Assembly: GCA_963169045.1 (NCBI GenBank)
Contig: CAUJDF010000056.1
Coordinates: 1-64,000, forward strand
Direction of reading: 5' to 3'
DNA from: Myxococcota bacterium
GTDB taxonomy: Bacteria; Myxococcota_A; Bradymonadia; UBA7976; UBA1532
DNA length: 64,000 nucleotides
How positions within the stretch are numbered: position 1 is the first letter of the stretch; each line of letters starts with the position of its first letter. A program made the translations under genes and the position numbers. Below, one piece after another: positions 28,742-42,400 of this stretch. A model generated the notes under the pieces. The model saw nothing but the letters and a program-made list of their open reading frames with translations. It did not search any database and had not been told where the DNA came from.

Positions 28742-29500
28742 TCAGATTTCGATGACGAGACCGTCGTCGGCGATCGTCGCGCGCAGCGAGGCGGCCTCGG
28801 CCGTACACACCGGGCGTGTCTCGTCCGACAGATGCGACAGCACGACCCGGCGCGACGTGAGCGCGTCGCGATGGGCGCGCAGGTCGGCGAGGGAGACGTG
28901 GCCGCCGGTCTTCGCCTCGAGCTCGGTGCACTCGAGCACGAACAGATCGGTGCCCGCCGAGAGGTCGACGAGGCCCGGCTGCCACGCGGTGTCGCCGCTG
29001 AAGGCGATGCGCCGGCCCGCGGTCTCGACGACGAAGGACGTCGCGCACGCCGACGAGTCATGCACGGCGCGGATGGCTGACACCTGACGGGCACCCACCG
29101 CGACGGTGCCGGGGATCTGCCATGTCGCGACGTGAAGGGGAAAACGCAGGCCGCGGTCGAGGAGCGACGGATAGGCGGTCGTGCGCAGCAGGCGCAGGCG
29201 GTCGAGCGTGCCGGGCGGTCCGGCGATCACGAGCGGCCGCGTGCGCCGCGCGCGCCACTGCAGATCGGCCAGCAGGATGGCCAGCCCGCCGATGTGGTCC
29301 CCGTGCAGGTGCGTGACATAGACGGCGTCGAGCGCGTCCGGGTCGAAGCCGAGCGCTCGCACGCGCATGTGCGTCGTCGGCCCGTAGTCGACGACGAACG
29401 TGCCGTGCGGATCCTCGACCCAATAGGCGCTGTGTGCGCGGCCGGCGGCGTTGAACGCGTCGGCCGTCCCCAGGAACGTCACGCGGACCGAATCCATCAT
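28742..29500 (-). CDS. Metallo-beta-lactamase-fold hydrolase
   Basis: 252 residues. The signature THLHGDHIGG (His64, His66, Asp68, His69) and later VHDSS, FSGDTAW and LSHLSDETRP form the two-zinc site of the MBL fold. The nearest well-known relatives have the ribonuclease Z/ArsA-like shape, but with no tRNase-specific exosite it may be a general phosphodiesterase or hydrolase. It is cytoplasmic with no signal. It starts at the first ATG of an ATGATG pair. It is transcribed away from the large surface protein gene. Confidence 0.88.
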   Translation of the reverse strand: MMDSVRVTFLGTADAFNAAGRAHSAYWVEDPHGTFVVDYGPTTHMRVRALGFDPDALDAVYVTHLHGDHIGGLAILLADLQWRARRTRPLVIAGPPGTLDRLRLLRTTAYPSLLDRGLRFPLHVATWQIPGTVAVGARQVSAIRAVHDSSACATSFVVETAGRRIAFSGDTAWQPGLVDLSAGTDLFVLECTELEAKTGGHVSLADLRAHRDALTSRRVVLSHLSDETRPVCTAEAASLRATIADDGLVIEI

Positions 29501-29713
29501 CCGGCGAGAGTCTTCAACATTCAGCCGCTGGCGCAAGCCCCCTCGACGATGGGGCATCTTATCTGGCGGCGACTTGCGGCGGGCATCGCGTGCAACCCCG
29601 CGGACCGCAATGGAATTGGGGATTACTACCGCTGAACGGCGCATGGCCGTATCGTGTTGCACCATCCGACCGGCGCATACATCGCCGGCAGAGGTGTTCG
29701 GGGAGGTGCGATC

Positions 29714-34126
<4,413 letters not shown>

Positions 34127-34133
34127 GGCACCC

Positions 34134-34153
34134 GCGGCCGGGCCCCCGGCCGC
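34134..34153 (+). terminator. GC hairpin after surface protein gene
   Basis: A 9-bp inverted repeat, GCGGCCGGG and CCCGGCCGC, with a 2-base loop begins 8 bp after the TAA of the upstream gene. It has no T-tract, so it may not be a true intrinsic terminator; it could also stabilise the mRNA end. Confidence 0.45.
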
Positions 34154-34177
34154 CCCGCCCCGTGCTCGCGCCCGCCC

Positions 34178-34360
34178 CTACCCCGCCCCCCTGCGCAGCC
34201 ACTCCGCCAGCCCGGCCTTGTCCAGCCGCCCGTCGGCGACCGCCAGGATCGCGCGGTACAGCTCGACCTCGTCGAACCGCGCCGGCTGCCCGTTCACGGC
34301 GAGGAACGTGCCCATCGCGACGGCGGCGATGCGCTTGTTGCCATCGAGGAACGCGCGGTG
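34178..34360 (-). pseudogene. Fic/Doc toxin remnant (C-terminal part)
   Basis: 60 residues in the frame ending at 34178 match the end of a Doc/Fic-type toxin: HRAFLDGNKRIAAVAMGTFLAVNG, then a helical tail. HxFxDGNKR is the Fic core loop with the catalytic His. Everything before this motif is missing, and the frame upstream continues only into unrelated sequence. The remnant is joined to an mgtC fragment at about 34355-34375, so this is the scar of a deletion or recombination. No start codon or antitoxin gene is present. Confidence 0.8.
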
Positions 34361-34650
34361 GCGAGCCCGTATACGTCGCGCGTCCCCTTGAGGATGGCGC
34401 CGCCCGCCACGAACCCGATGCCGGTGATGACGCCCTGCAGGATGCGGGCGTTCGCGTCGGCGCCCGCGCCCTCCCCCTGCCGGACGAGCAGGACGTAGGC
34501 GCACGCGCCGATGGCCACCAGCGGGATGGTGCGCAGCCCGACGTTGAAGCGCCCCCACCGCTTCCGCTCGAACGCGATGGGCAGCGCCAGCCCGAGGGCG
34601 GCGGCGAGCGGCGCCAGGATCCCGGTGACGTCGAAGAGCGGCTGGGCCAC
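34356..34650 (-). pseudogene. MgtC/SapB-family remnant (N-terminal part)
   Basis: Starting at a GTG at 34650, about 98 residues match the first half of an MgtC/SapB membrane protein: LGLALPIAFERKR, then FNVGLRTIPLVAIGACAYVLL and ILQGVITGIGFVAGGAILK, ending near VYGLATA. Two to three membrane helices remain. The sequence then switches into the doc remnant, and the frame continues out of register to a stop at 34294. The gene has therefore lost its C-terminal half and is probably not functional. The 42-bp repeats end 20 bp upstream of it. Confidence 0.78.
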
Positions 34651-34670
34651 GGGCGGCTCCGGGCGCGGTG

Positions 34671-34984
34671 CTGGAAGTCCGATTCGCGGCGGGCGGGCGC
34701 GTCTCCCGACGTCTCGACTCGAGCGGGCCGCGGCGGCTCGGCCGCTTCGAAAGACTGGATTTCAGCTCGCGGAGGTTCGACGGCGACCGCCCGGGACCGG
34801 ATTTCAGCGTCCGGCGGGTGCCGGCCACCCGCCGCGAGCTGAAATCCGGTCCGCGGCGGCCACCCGGCGGCCTCAGGGCGCTGGAATTCAGTCCGCGGCG
34901 AGTGCCCGGCAGCCTCCGGGCGCTGAACTTCGGTCCGCGGCGGTCACCCGGCGGCCTCCCGGGACTGAAGTTCGGTGGCACGAG
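34671..34984. repeat. Tandem array of 42-bp units
   Basis: Seven full units with an exact 42-bp step start at 34671, 34713, 34755, 34797, 34839, 34881 and 34923. An eighth partial unit begins at 34965. Most begin CTGGAATTCAG or CTGAAATCCGG and share the core CCGCGGCG. Early copies are diverged, the later ones are closer. Since 42 is divisible by 3 the array is open in several frames, but I see no real gene in it. Confidence 0.9.
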
Positions 34985-35761
34985 TCAGGCGGGGACGGGC
35001 GCCTCCGGCTCGGCGGCCTTCGTGTCGGTCGGCGGGGCCGCGCGCCGGAACGAGTACAGCGGCGGGAACATCGCCGCGCCGCCCTCGTTGCGGTACAGCC
35101 AGCGCCCGGTGCCGGCCACCTCGTCGTACGTCCGGCGCAGCAGCGTCCAGGCGCGCGCCAGCGTGTCGGCGGTGTCGAGGCGCGTCTTCGGGTGGAAGCC
35201 GAGCGCGTCGAAGATCCGCTCCGCCAGCGCGTCGGCCCGGGCGGCGTCGTCGTCGCGGTAGTGGGGGTCGCGCCGCACGATGTCGGCGTTGTCGCGATAG
35301 ATGCGCGCGAGCCGGTTCAGGTCCTGCGCGAGGTCCATATAGCCGGTGCCACGCCGGATGTCGGCGATGTCGGGGCCGAGCGTCGCGTCGTGCTCGAAGT
35401 GGTAGGTCGCGAGGCGCAGCATCCGCGCCCGGAGCTCGCCCGCCTCCCCCTGCAGCTCGACGGGCACCCGCACCTCGCCCGGCTTCGACGCCAGCGCGCT
35501 CACGTGCAGGTTGCGCGCGTACCGCGCCGCGCGCGCGAGCCCCTCGAGCTCGTCGACGAGCCGCGCATTGAACAGCGCCGCCGGGATCAGCGCGAACCGC
35601 GGCCGCACCGCCTCGCTGCAGGCGAGCTGCGCGATGGGCACGACGGCGACCGCCACCGTCGCCACGTCGAGCCGTGGGATGTCGACCTCGATCTCCGGGA
35701 TGTCTCGCAGCTGCGGCATGATGCGTTGCAGCGCCTCTCGGCCCAGCGCCTCGTCGGACAT
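34985..35761 (-). CDS. Hypothetical protein
   Basis: 258 residues. The ATG at 35761 has a perfect Shine-Dalgarno (AAGGAGG at 7 bases), which makes it a real gene. I recognise no family. The N-terminus is strand-like with IEVDIPRLDVATVAVAVVPIAQLA, then long helices (FNARLVDELEGLARAARYARN, LRARMLRLATYHFEHDATLGPD), and a conserved-looking DIRRGTGYMDLAQDLNRLARIYRD segment. The end is Pro/Ala-rich. No signal peptide or membrane helix. The gene follows the protease gene by 82 bp on the same strand. Confidence 0.75.
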   Translation of the reverse strand: MSDEALGREALQRIMPQLRDIPEIEVDIPRLDVATVAVAVVPIAQLACSEAVRPRFALIPAALFNARLVDELEGLARAARYARNLHVSALASKPGEVRVPVELQGEAGELRARMLRLATYHFEHDATLGPDIADIRRGTGYMDLAQDLNRLARIYRDNADIVRRDPHYRDDDAARADALAERIFDALGFHPKTRLDTADTLARAWTLLRRTYDEVAGTGRWLYRNEGGAAMFPPLYSFRRAAPPTDTKAAEPEAPVPA

Positions 35762-35843
35762 GGATGCCTCCTTCCAGTCGTCCCGCCGTTCTGCCCGAAC
35801 GGCGGCGCCCGCACAAGCAGCATCGTCGGCCCCTTCGCGTTTC

Positions 35844-38201
35844 TCACCAGCCGCCGATGGGGGCGCCGCCGGCGTCGGCGTCGAGCGGCGCGTACGTCCA
35901 GCCGCCCGGCACCCCAGCCGTGCCCGAGACACTCCTCGCCGAGAGACCGCCCTGCAATCGCCCCTGCGCGAAGGCTTCGTCGCGCCGCGAAGGCACCGCC
36001 TCCCAGACGGCGCCGCGATCGCCGACATAGAGGAGCGAGCCGCTCGGAGTCCCCGACGCCGACGTCCACCCCGAGAAGGCCGGGAAGACGCCGGGGGCGG
36101 CCCGTGGTGTGACGCCGTCGTTCCGGATGTGCCTCGCGTCGCGGAGGGACAGGACCTGGTGGTGCCACCCACCGTCCCGGTACCAGACGTGCAGCAGGTC
36201 GCCACCGTCGGTCGTGCCGAACAGATGCTGCCTGCCCCGGTTGCCGGCATGGATCCACTGTGGCGCCCGCCAGCCGACGAGTCGGCCGGACCGCACGAAC
36301 GGGACGCCGGCGAGCTGTTGGAGCGAGGGACCGACCGGATCGCCGCCCCGTGGCTGCATCGAGAAGATGCCGCCCCGCGCCTCGTATGCGCGGATCAGGC
36401 CGTCCGCCGTATGCCAGAAGACGTCGCCGCCCTGTCCCGAGTCGAGCGCCACCAGGCCGAGCGTCTCGATTGATCGGCGATAGCCTTCGATGCGCTGGTC
36501 CTGCCAGGTGCCGCGCACGCGTGTCGTGACGCGGAGCTCGTCGGCCTGCGTGACGTAGGCGAGGGCATGTCGCTCGTGGGCGTCCGACCACCAGCCGGCC
36601 ATGGCCTTCATCGGCGCCCGGGGACCGCCGGTCGTCACGACCTCGGCGTTCCACCCATGGTCACGATGGTGCCAGAGGTGGTGGACCATGCCGTCCCGCC
36701 CCAAGTAGTACACGTGCAGACCGCTTCGTGCATTCGGCCGAAGGTAGGAGACCATCGCCTTGCCTGTGACGGCGGGCGGTGACGGCACGCGGAGCGTCGC
36801 GCGCGACCAGGAACGGCCCTGATCGTCGGACCAGGCATGGACGACGTCGCCGGCGCCCGCGGCGGCGCGGGCGCGGGGCGTACGGACGTACAGCACGTGG
36901 AGGCGCGTCGAGCTGGCGGTGGGATTGGTCACCCAGGTGGCCGCCCACTCCGGGATCGCGTGACTCCGTCCCGGAGCGCCGCTCAGCGAGAAGACGTCGC
37001 CGTGGCGGAGATCCGAGTACGAGTCGCCCTCGACCAGCGGCGGCACGATGCGCCCGAGGCTCGTGTACTGGCCGGCGTAGCTCGCGTGCGGCTCGTAGCC
37101 GCGATAGGGCAGCACGGCGCCGAGATGGAACACGCGGCGATAGGAGTCGCTTCTTCCCTGGGGGAAGCCGAGATAGACGAGCGACCAGCCGGCGTTCGAG
37201 ACGCGCGGCCGTGCGCCGGCCGGGGCCGTCCAGGGCAGCGCCGCGACCGCGAACACGCGCTCCAGCCTCGCGGCTCGCGGCGCCTGCGACTCCGCCACGC
37301 TCTGGAGCGTCGACGAGCGGTCGAGGATCGCGCCCATCGGGACGCCGACCGAACTCTCCGGCCAGATCGTACCGCCGAAGAATCTGATGGGACCGCCGAC
37401 TCGAGTCTGCGGGATCCCGCCGGCCACGCGCCCGCGGTTCAGGGCATAGACATACCCGCGCGAGTCAAGATATGGCGCGCCGGACGAGCCTCCCCGGCTG
37501 ACGTTGTCGTGTCCGATGCAAAACGGGCCGCCCTGACCTGCCCTGCTGGAATTGCACGCATAGACCAGGCCCCGGACCTCTCCAAGCGCGATCCGTTTCG
37601 GGTCCCTTCGCGGATGCCCAATGAGAAAGAATTCGTCGCCGGGATGTGGCAACCAGCCTCGCAGACGGAGCCATCCGAAGGCGTCGCCCGGTGGGCCTAC
37701 ATCGAACGGCGCCGATCCCGGCGGACGGAACGCTCCGAAGCATCCGACTCGGAAAACTGCGTAGTCGAGCCGGCGTGATAGGCCCGGCCTGCACGTCGTA
37801 GCAAAAGTTCGTGGCTGACACCCGATTCCTCCGAGAGGCTCGTATGCAACGAGTTCTTCTCGGAAATTCGGCCTCTCACCGTTCGGAGTGACCAGCGCGC
37901 CCACGTGCTCATTGGTCACCAGCAGGTCTCTGCTGACCATGAATCCTGTCCCGCCACCGCCCGGTAGTCGCGCCACGGGGCCACCGAAATTCGCCATGAA
38001 AGCGCGAACCGCTGCACTCCCCTCGAACGGAGCGAAGCCGACGCGTGAGGTACCAGCCGGCAGGGGAACGAACGGGAAGCAAGAGCGGAAGATCGCAAGT
38101 TGAGGTGGAGTGGGCGGCGCGAGGACCGTGCAGGGAGCGGGCAGTTGCGGTACGGCTGTCTGGTCGTTGCACAGATGCGGCGTGAACTGCGGCGCCTTCA
38201 T
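35844..38201 (-). CDS. Trypsin-like serine protease with propeller-like tail
   Basis: 785 residues from the ATG at 38201, preceded by GGAAGGGG. The first 260 residues form a chymotrypsin-like/V8-like domain with the full triad: His99 in GTGFMVSRDLLVTNEHVG, Asp146 in RRLDYAVFRVG and Ser240 in RGGSSGAPYL (GxSGxP). Residues about 340-785 form a repeated beta-sheet region rich in Trp/His (VHAWSDDQGRSWSRATLR, VHHLWHHRDHGWN, DVFWHTADGLIRAYE), like a sialidase-type or other beta-propeller. No signal peptide is seen, so export is unclear. An in-frame ATG at 38243 is possible but lacks a Shine-Dalgarno. The DNA here looks less GC-biased than in its neighbours, which hints at later acquisition. Confidence 0.85.
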   Translation of the reverse strand: MKAPQFTPHLCNDQTAVPQLPAPCTVLAPPTPPQLAIFRSCFPFVPLPAGTSRVGFAPFEGSAAVRAFMANFGGPVARLPGGGGTGFMVSRDLLVTNEHVGALVTPNGERPNFREELVAYEPLGGIGCQPRTFATTCRPGLSRRLDYAVFRVGCFGAFRPPGSAPFDVGPPGDAFGWLRLRGWLPHPGDEFFLIGHPRRDPKRIALGEVRGLVYACNSSRAGQGGPFCIGHDNVSRGGSSGAPYLDSRGYVYALNRGRVAGGIPQTRVGGPIRFFGGTIWPESSVGVPMGAILDRSSTLQSVAESQAPRAARLERVFAVAALPWTAPAGARPRVSNAGWSLVYLGFPQGRSDSYRRVFHLGAVLPYRGYEPHASYAGQYTSLGRIVPPLVEGDSYSDLRHGDVFSLSGAPGRSHAIPEWAATWVTNPTASSTRLHVLYVRTPRARAAAGAGDVVHAWSDDQGRSWSRATLRVPSPPAVTGKAMVSYLRPNARSGLHVYYLGRDGMVHHLWHHRDHGWNAEVVTTGGPRAPMKAMAGWWSDAHERHALAYVTQADELRVTTRVRGTWQDQRIEGYRRSIETLGLVALDSGQGGDVFWHTADGLIRAYEARGGIFSMQPRGGDPVGPSLQQLAGVPFVRSGRLVGWRAPQWIHAGNRGRQHLFGTTDGGDLLHVWYRDGGWHHQVLSLRDARHIRNDGVTPRAAPGVFPAFSGWTSASGTPSGSLLYVGDRGAVWEAVPSRRDEAFAQGRLQGGLSARSVSGTAGVPGGWTYAPLDADAGGAPIGGW

Positions 38202-38265
38202 CCTCGGCCCCTTCCGGTCAGGCACCGGTTGAATCGGCTTCATGCCGCCGAACGCCGGCGGGACC

Positions 38266-38727
38266 CTAACGCGAATTGGCGATCGCGAACGTTGCGGGAG
38301 GACCACAACCGCACGTCGCTTCGCGTTGACGGGTGTATTCGTCCAGGCTGACGGCTCGCTCGCCCAGCAGTCGGCCGGCGACGTCGAAAGCGCGTACAGT
38401 CACCGGTGGATGAATGCCTTCGATGCCGAGCGTCCCGGGGCGCAGACCCAACCGACACTGCGGCTCCGAGTCGGACTCGTAGTCACATTCATAGGTCGCG
38501 GCAAGATTCTCAGCCTCAACGGTCCATCGGATTGGCTCCATTGGAGACGGCTCCAGGGCGAAGCGCATCGCTGGCGAGCAGTCGCTATCGTCGCCCCCGC
38601 ACTGATCGTCGCATGCCATCACGCAGAAGCCCCCGGCGGAGAGCATCGCGACGCCCCCCCACCTCCACCAGGCGCGCCTCACTGCCACCGAGGCGATCTG
38701 CGGCCACCTCCGACTCACACCCCTCAC
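38266..38727 (-). CDS. Small lipoprotein, CxCGP-type tail
   Basis: About 153 residues from the GTG at 38727, which follows AGGAGG and overlaps the stop of the gene upstream (GTGA). The signal is long and Trp/Arg-rich and ends in a lipobox (CVMAC). Its C-terminal 60 residues (IHPPVTVRAFDVAGRLLGERA, then CGCGPPATFAI) share a clear pattern with the C-terminus of the next protein upstream. It lies 64 bp before the protease gene, same strand. Function unknown. Confidence 0.7.
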   Translation of the reverse strand: MRGVSRRWPQIASVAVRRAWWRWGGVAMLSAGGFCVMACDDQCGGDDSDCSPAMRFALEPSPMEPIRWTVEAENLAATYECDYESDSEPQCRLGLRPGTLGIEGIHPPVTVRAFDVAGRLLGERAVSLDEYTRQREATCGCGPPATFAIANSR

Positions 38728-39089
38728 GCCACCCTCCTGATGACGACCTTCGCGACGGGGCCACACTCGCAGCCACGGAGGACCTGACTCGTATCCTCAG
38801 CGAGGGTGACCGTCCGCTCTCCGAGCTCGCGTCCATCCAGCGACGTCGCGCGGACGGTCAGTGGAGGCGACTCTCGCTCAAGCTCGAGCGTCCATGGGCC
38901 GGATAAGCTCATCGCGCTCAACGCCAGGCCGGCGACCGACGCCACGAACGCACGGCGCTCGGGTCGTCCACGTCGCTCCGGCCTTCCATGTCGTCGGATC
39001 GACCCTCGAGCGCGTCCTCGGAGTCCGGAAACGGCTGCGGAACCCGCCCCGGCCGACCCATCGACGAGTCGCCTCGGCATGAGCCGCAT
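38724..39089 (-). CDS. Paralog of the small lipoprotein
   Basis: 121 residues from the ATG at 39089; ATG 39080 is also possible and the true start is uncertain. A twin-arginine-like stretch with a hydrophobic segment (RRAFVASVAGLALSAMSL) suggests export. Residues about 72-121 (PPLTVRATSLDGRELGERTVTL, then GCECGPVAKVVI) align with the end of the next gene's product: both have P-P-x-T-V-R-A, G-E-R-x-V and C-x-C-G-P. The pair looks like a tandem duplication. Function unknown. Confidence 0.6.
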   Translation of the reverse strand: MRLMPRRLVDGSAGAGSAAVSGLRGRARGSIRRHGRPERRGRPERRAFVASVAGLALSAMSLSGPWTLELERESPPLTVRATSLDGRELGERTVTLAEDTSQVLRGCECGPVAKVVIRRVA

Positions 39090-39201
39090 CCGGGGTCGAG
39101 AAGGGGGCGCGGCCTTCGGGCCGCGGACGCATTCAGATCGCCGTCGAACGGCTCAGGCAGTCTCGCCATGGCAATCGACTCCACTCGTCGTCACCGGCCC
39201 C

Positions 39202-39414
39202 TCAGGGGCTATCCTTGAGCACCAGGACCGCCTTGATGTTCACCCCCTTCACGGTCGAACTGAGGGACACCGCGATCCGCACGCGCAGGAAACGCCCGAA
39301 CTGCGACTGCAAGGCGATCTGCGTCGGATCCGACGTGGCGAGCAGAGAACTCCCCCCCTTCCTGGCGCAAGCGTTTTCTCGGGGCGGGGGCGAGCTCGCC
39401 GGGCCGGCGGGCCG
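39202..39414 (-). other. 70-codon open stretch after the PKD gene stop
   Basis: Just after the TGA of the PKD gene (39415-39417), the same frame stays open for 70 codons to a TGA at 39202. The last 48 of these (SLLATSDPTQIALQSQF, then LRVRIAVSLSSTVKGVN and IKAVLVLKD) look like coding sequence, without the Arg/Pro bias of chance frames in this DNA. There is no convincing start codon with a Shine-Dalgarno. It may be a decayed gene end or a stop-readthrough extension. It fills most of the 325 bp between the PKD gene and the small paralog; I see nothing else there. Confidence 0.35.
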
Positions 39415-42400
39415 TCAGCGGTCCTGGCACTCGGCGGGCACGGGCGCGCGCGGGTTGTCCTGCGGGAAGGCGGTCGACAGACACTCGTTGTACGCGGTCA
39501 CCGCGAGGCAGCGCTGCTGCGGGCGCGCGTAGAACTCGAGCGCGGCCTCGAAGCGGCCGGCGTCGGCGTGCTGCATGCCGACGGCCTGCTGGTCGCGGAC
39601 CATGAGGGAGAGCGGGTGCGTCTCGCCGCACACGTACTCGACGCGCAGCGCCGACAGCTCGATGCGGAATGCGAGGGCGCGCACGAGGCATGCCTGCCAG
39701 TTGCGCGACCAGGCGCCGGTCTCGCTGGCGTCGGTCAGGTCGCCGACGAGGTCCATCGCCTGCAACTCCATCTCGAGCGCGTCGCGGTCGGTGATGCAGC
39801 TGCCCTGCTGGCACACGATGCCGATGGGCTGCTGCACGTAGCCGAGGATGCGGCGCGACACATGGATGGCATCCTCCACCTGGTCCTTCGCCGGGCCCGG
39901 GTCCTCTTCGTTGGCGGCGTCGTCGCGGTATGCGACGAGCGAGCCGATCATGCCCTGGAGGCCCACCGCGAGGCGGCCGTTGACCTCGTTGGCCTGCCGG
40001 ACGCGCTCCACCGGGTCGGTCCACGAGTCGTCGAGCGCGTAGGCGCCGAACTCGCTGCACGGATCGATGGCATCCGTGAGGTGGAAGTAGGCGGTCTGGG
40101 CGTCGGCCAGCATCGGGCGCAGGCGCAGCGGCTGGCGGCCGTTCACGTCGCGCTCGAACTGCGGGTCGTTGAACGTGCGGCGCAGGCTCTGCGCGATCTG
40201 GTCCGCGCGCCGGACGGCGGGGTGCTCGGGACCGACCCGCGGGCGCTGGACGTAGTCGAGGCGGAGCGCGGCCTGCTCGCGCACGAGTTGACGGCCGAGC
40301 GCCCACGGCAGCACGTCGAAGTCGGCGCCCTCCATCTGCGCGAAGGCCATCGCCAGCGACGCGTGGTCGAGCGCCAGCAGCGTGTTGCCGCGGCGCGCGT
40401 GCCGCTCGCCCCACAGCGCCTCCGCCAGCACGTCCTCGATGCGCCGGTCGTCGCCCGGCAGGTCGAGCTCGTCGATGACGAAGGCGTCGCCGGCGCTCGC
40501 CGTGCGCACGCGCTCCACCTGCAGGCGCAGCTCCTCGACGAGCTCGCGCAGCGTGATCTCGCGGACGTCCGGCGTGAAGGTGTAGAGCGCCGAGGAGTCG
40601 TCGTCCCACACCCGCACGCTCAGGCGGTAGCCGTTCGCGTCGCGGAAGCGGCGCAGCACCTCGCGCACGTCGGCGCCGCGGGCGATCGGGTTCGCCTCGT
40701 CGCCGTCGAGGAACCAGCTGTAGCGCACGACGGGATCGGCCGGGGCGCCGGCGCGCGCCTCGACGGCGAAGCGCAACACCGCGATCTCGTAGGGATCTTC
40801 GGGCGAGGCGACCGGGGTGATGACCGGGTGGACGTCACTCACCGCGATGCGCGTGATCGCCGTCGCCGATCCGTCCTGGTCGTGCACCGTCAGGCGGACG
40901 TCGTAGTTGCCGTCCTCGGCGTAGGTGTGCTCGGGCCGCACGAGGTCGGGGCCGCGCGCGGTGGTGCCGTCGCCGAAGCTCCACTCGTACTCGCGCACCG
41001 GGTCGGTCTCGCTGCCGGCGCGGCTGTTGCTGCCGTCGAAGCGCGCCGCGCGGCCCTGGACGCCGGCGTATGGACCGCCGGGATCGGCCACGGGCACCGC
41101 GTCGCGCACCTCGATGGTGAAAGGCGCCGCGGCCTGGTCGCCGTGCTCGTCGGTCACGACGAGGCGGCCCTGCAGGCGGCCGTCACGGGTCGTCGGGATC
41201 GTCGGCGTCGGGCCCTCGGCGTCGATGTCGCCGTCGCCGTCGATGTCCCACTCGTAGCGGACGATCGAGTCGCCGGACTCGGGGCTGCGCGACAGGCGGC
41301 CGTCGAGGCGCACCGGCTGGCCCTCCGTCACGGTGTAGGCGTTGGTGCCGGCGGGCAGCGCGACGGCGACCGGTGGCGCGTTCACCTGGAAGCCGCGGAA
41401 CACGACCTCGGTCCCCGCGCCGGCGCAGGGCCGCGCCTCGACGCGCAGCGTGTACGCGCCGGGCTCGTCGATGGGCGTGCCGGCGACGTAGATCACGCGG
41501 GCGCCGCCGTCGCGCTGAATCGTGGCGGCGGGGGCGCCGGCGAGGCACTCGTCGGGCACGTCCGCGCGCCACGAGAGGGCCTCGCCGCGCCCGATGAGCT
41601 CGGACTGGGCGGCGCCCTCGATCGCGAGGTCGACGGGCTGGGCGACGCGCCAGGACGCCGACGAGGTCGCGGTGTTGCCGCACGCGTCGGTGGCGGTCAC
41701 CTCGAGCGTGCGGCGGCAGGCGTCGGCCGAGATCGAGCGGCGCACCGCCGGATCGCCGTCGAGCGCGTCGTCGACGGTCACCCGGGCCTGGGGCTCGGCG
41801 TTCGCGGCGTAGCAGACGTCCTCGGGGCCGGCGATCGTGATGCGCGGCGCGGTGCGATCGAAGGTGATCGAGCGGCCGGCGTGGATCGTCTGCACGCCGC
41901 CGCGGCCGTCGTCGAGGCGGACGCTGATCGTGTGCTCGCCCTCGCCCACCGCGGTGCCGTCGATGCGCAGGCGCGCCTCGACACGGCCGCCGTCGGCGCG
42001 CGTCTGCACGAGCGCCTGGCCGGCGGGGCGGCCGTCGATCAGCAGCGTCGCGGTGACGGATTCCCCTTCGGGGTCGGACACCTGCACGATCACGTCCGCG
42101 CCGTCGGCGCCGATGCACTCGAGGGCCCCGTCGCGCGGCGAGACGATCTCGCCCGACGGCGGCGCCTCGTCGCGCACGACGACGGTCGTCCGCGAGGCGG
42201 CGGAGCACTGGCCGTGCACGTCGCAGACGCGCAGCGCGATGGTCTGGTCGAGGCCGGGCCGCCACGCGGGGTCCCGGTGGGCGACCACGGCGCCCGTCAG
42301 GTCGCCGAAGTCGCCGTCACCGTCGACGTCCCACTCGTAGCGGACGATCCGGTCGTAGGGCTCGTCCGGGTCGAAGGAGCCGCGGCCGTCGAGCACGACC

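Noticed and set aside
39215-39532. A plus-strand open frame of 105 codons
   Set aside because: It overlaps the end of the PKD gene antisense, has no Shine-Dalgarno and no coding-like composition.
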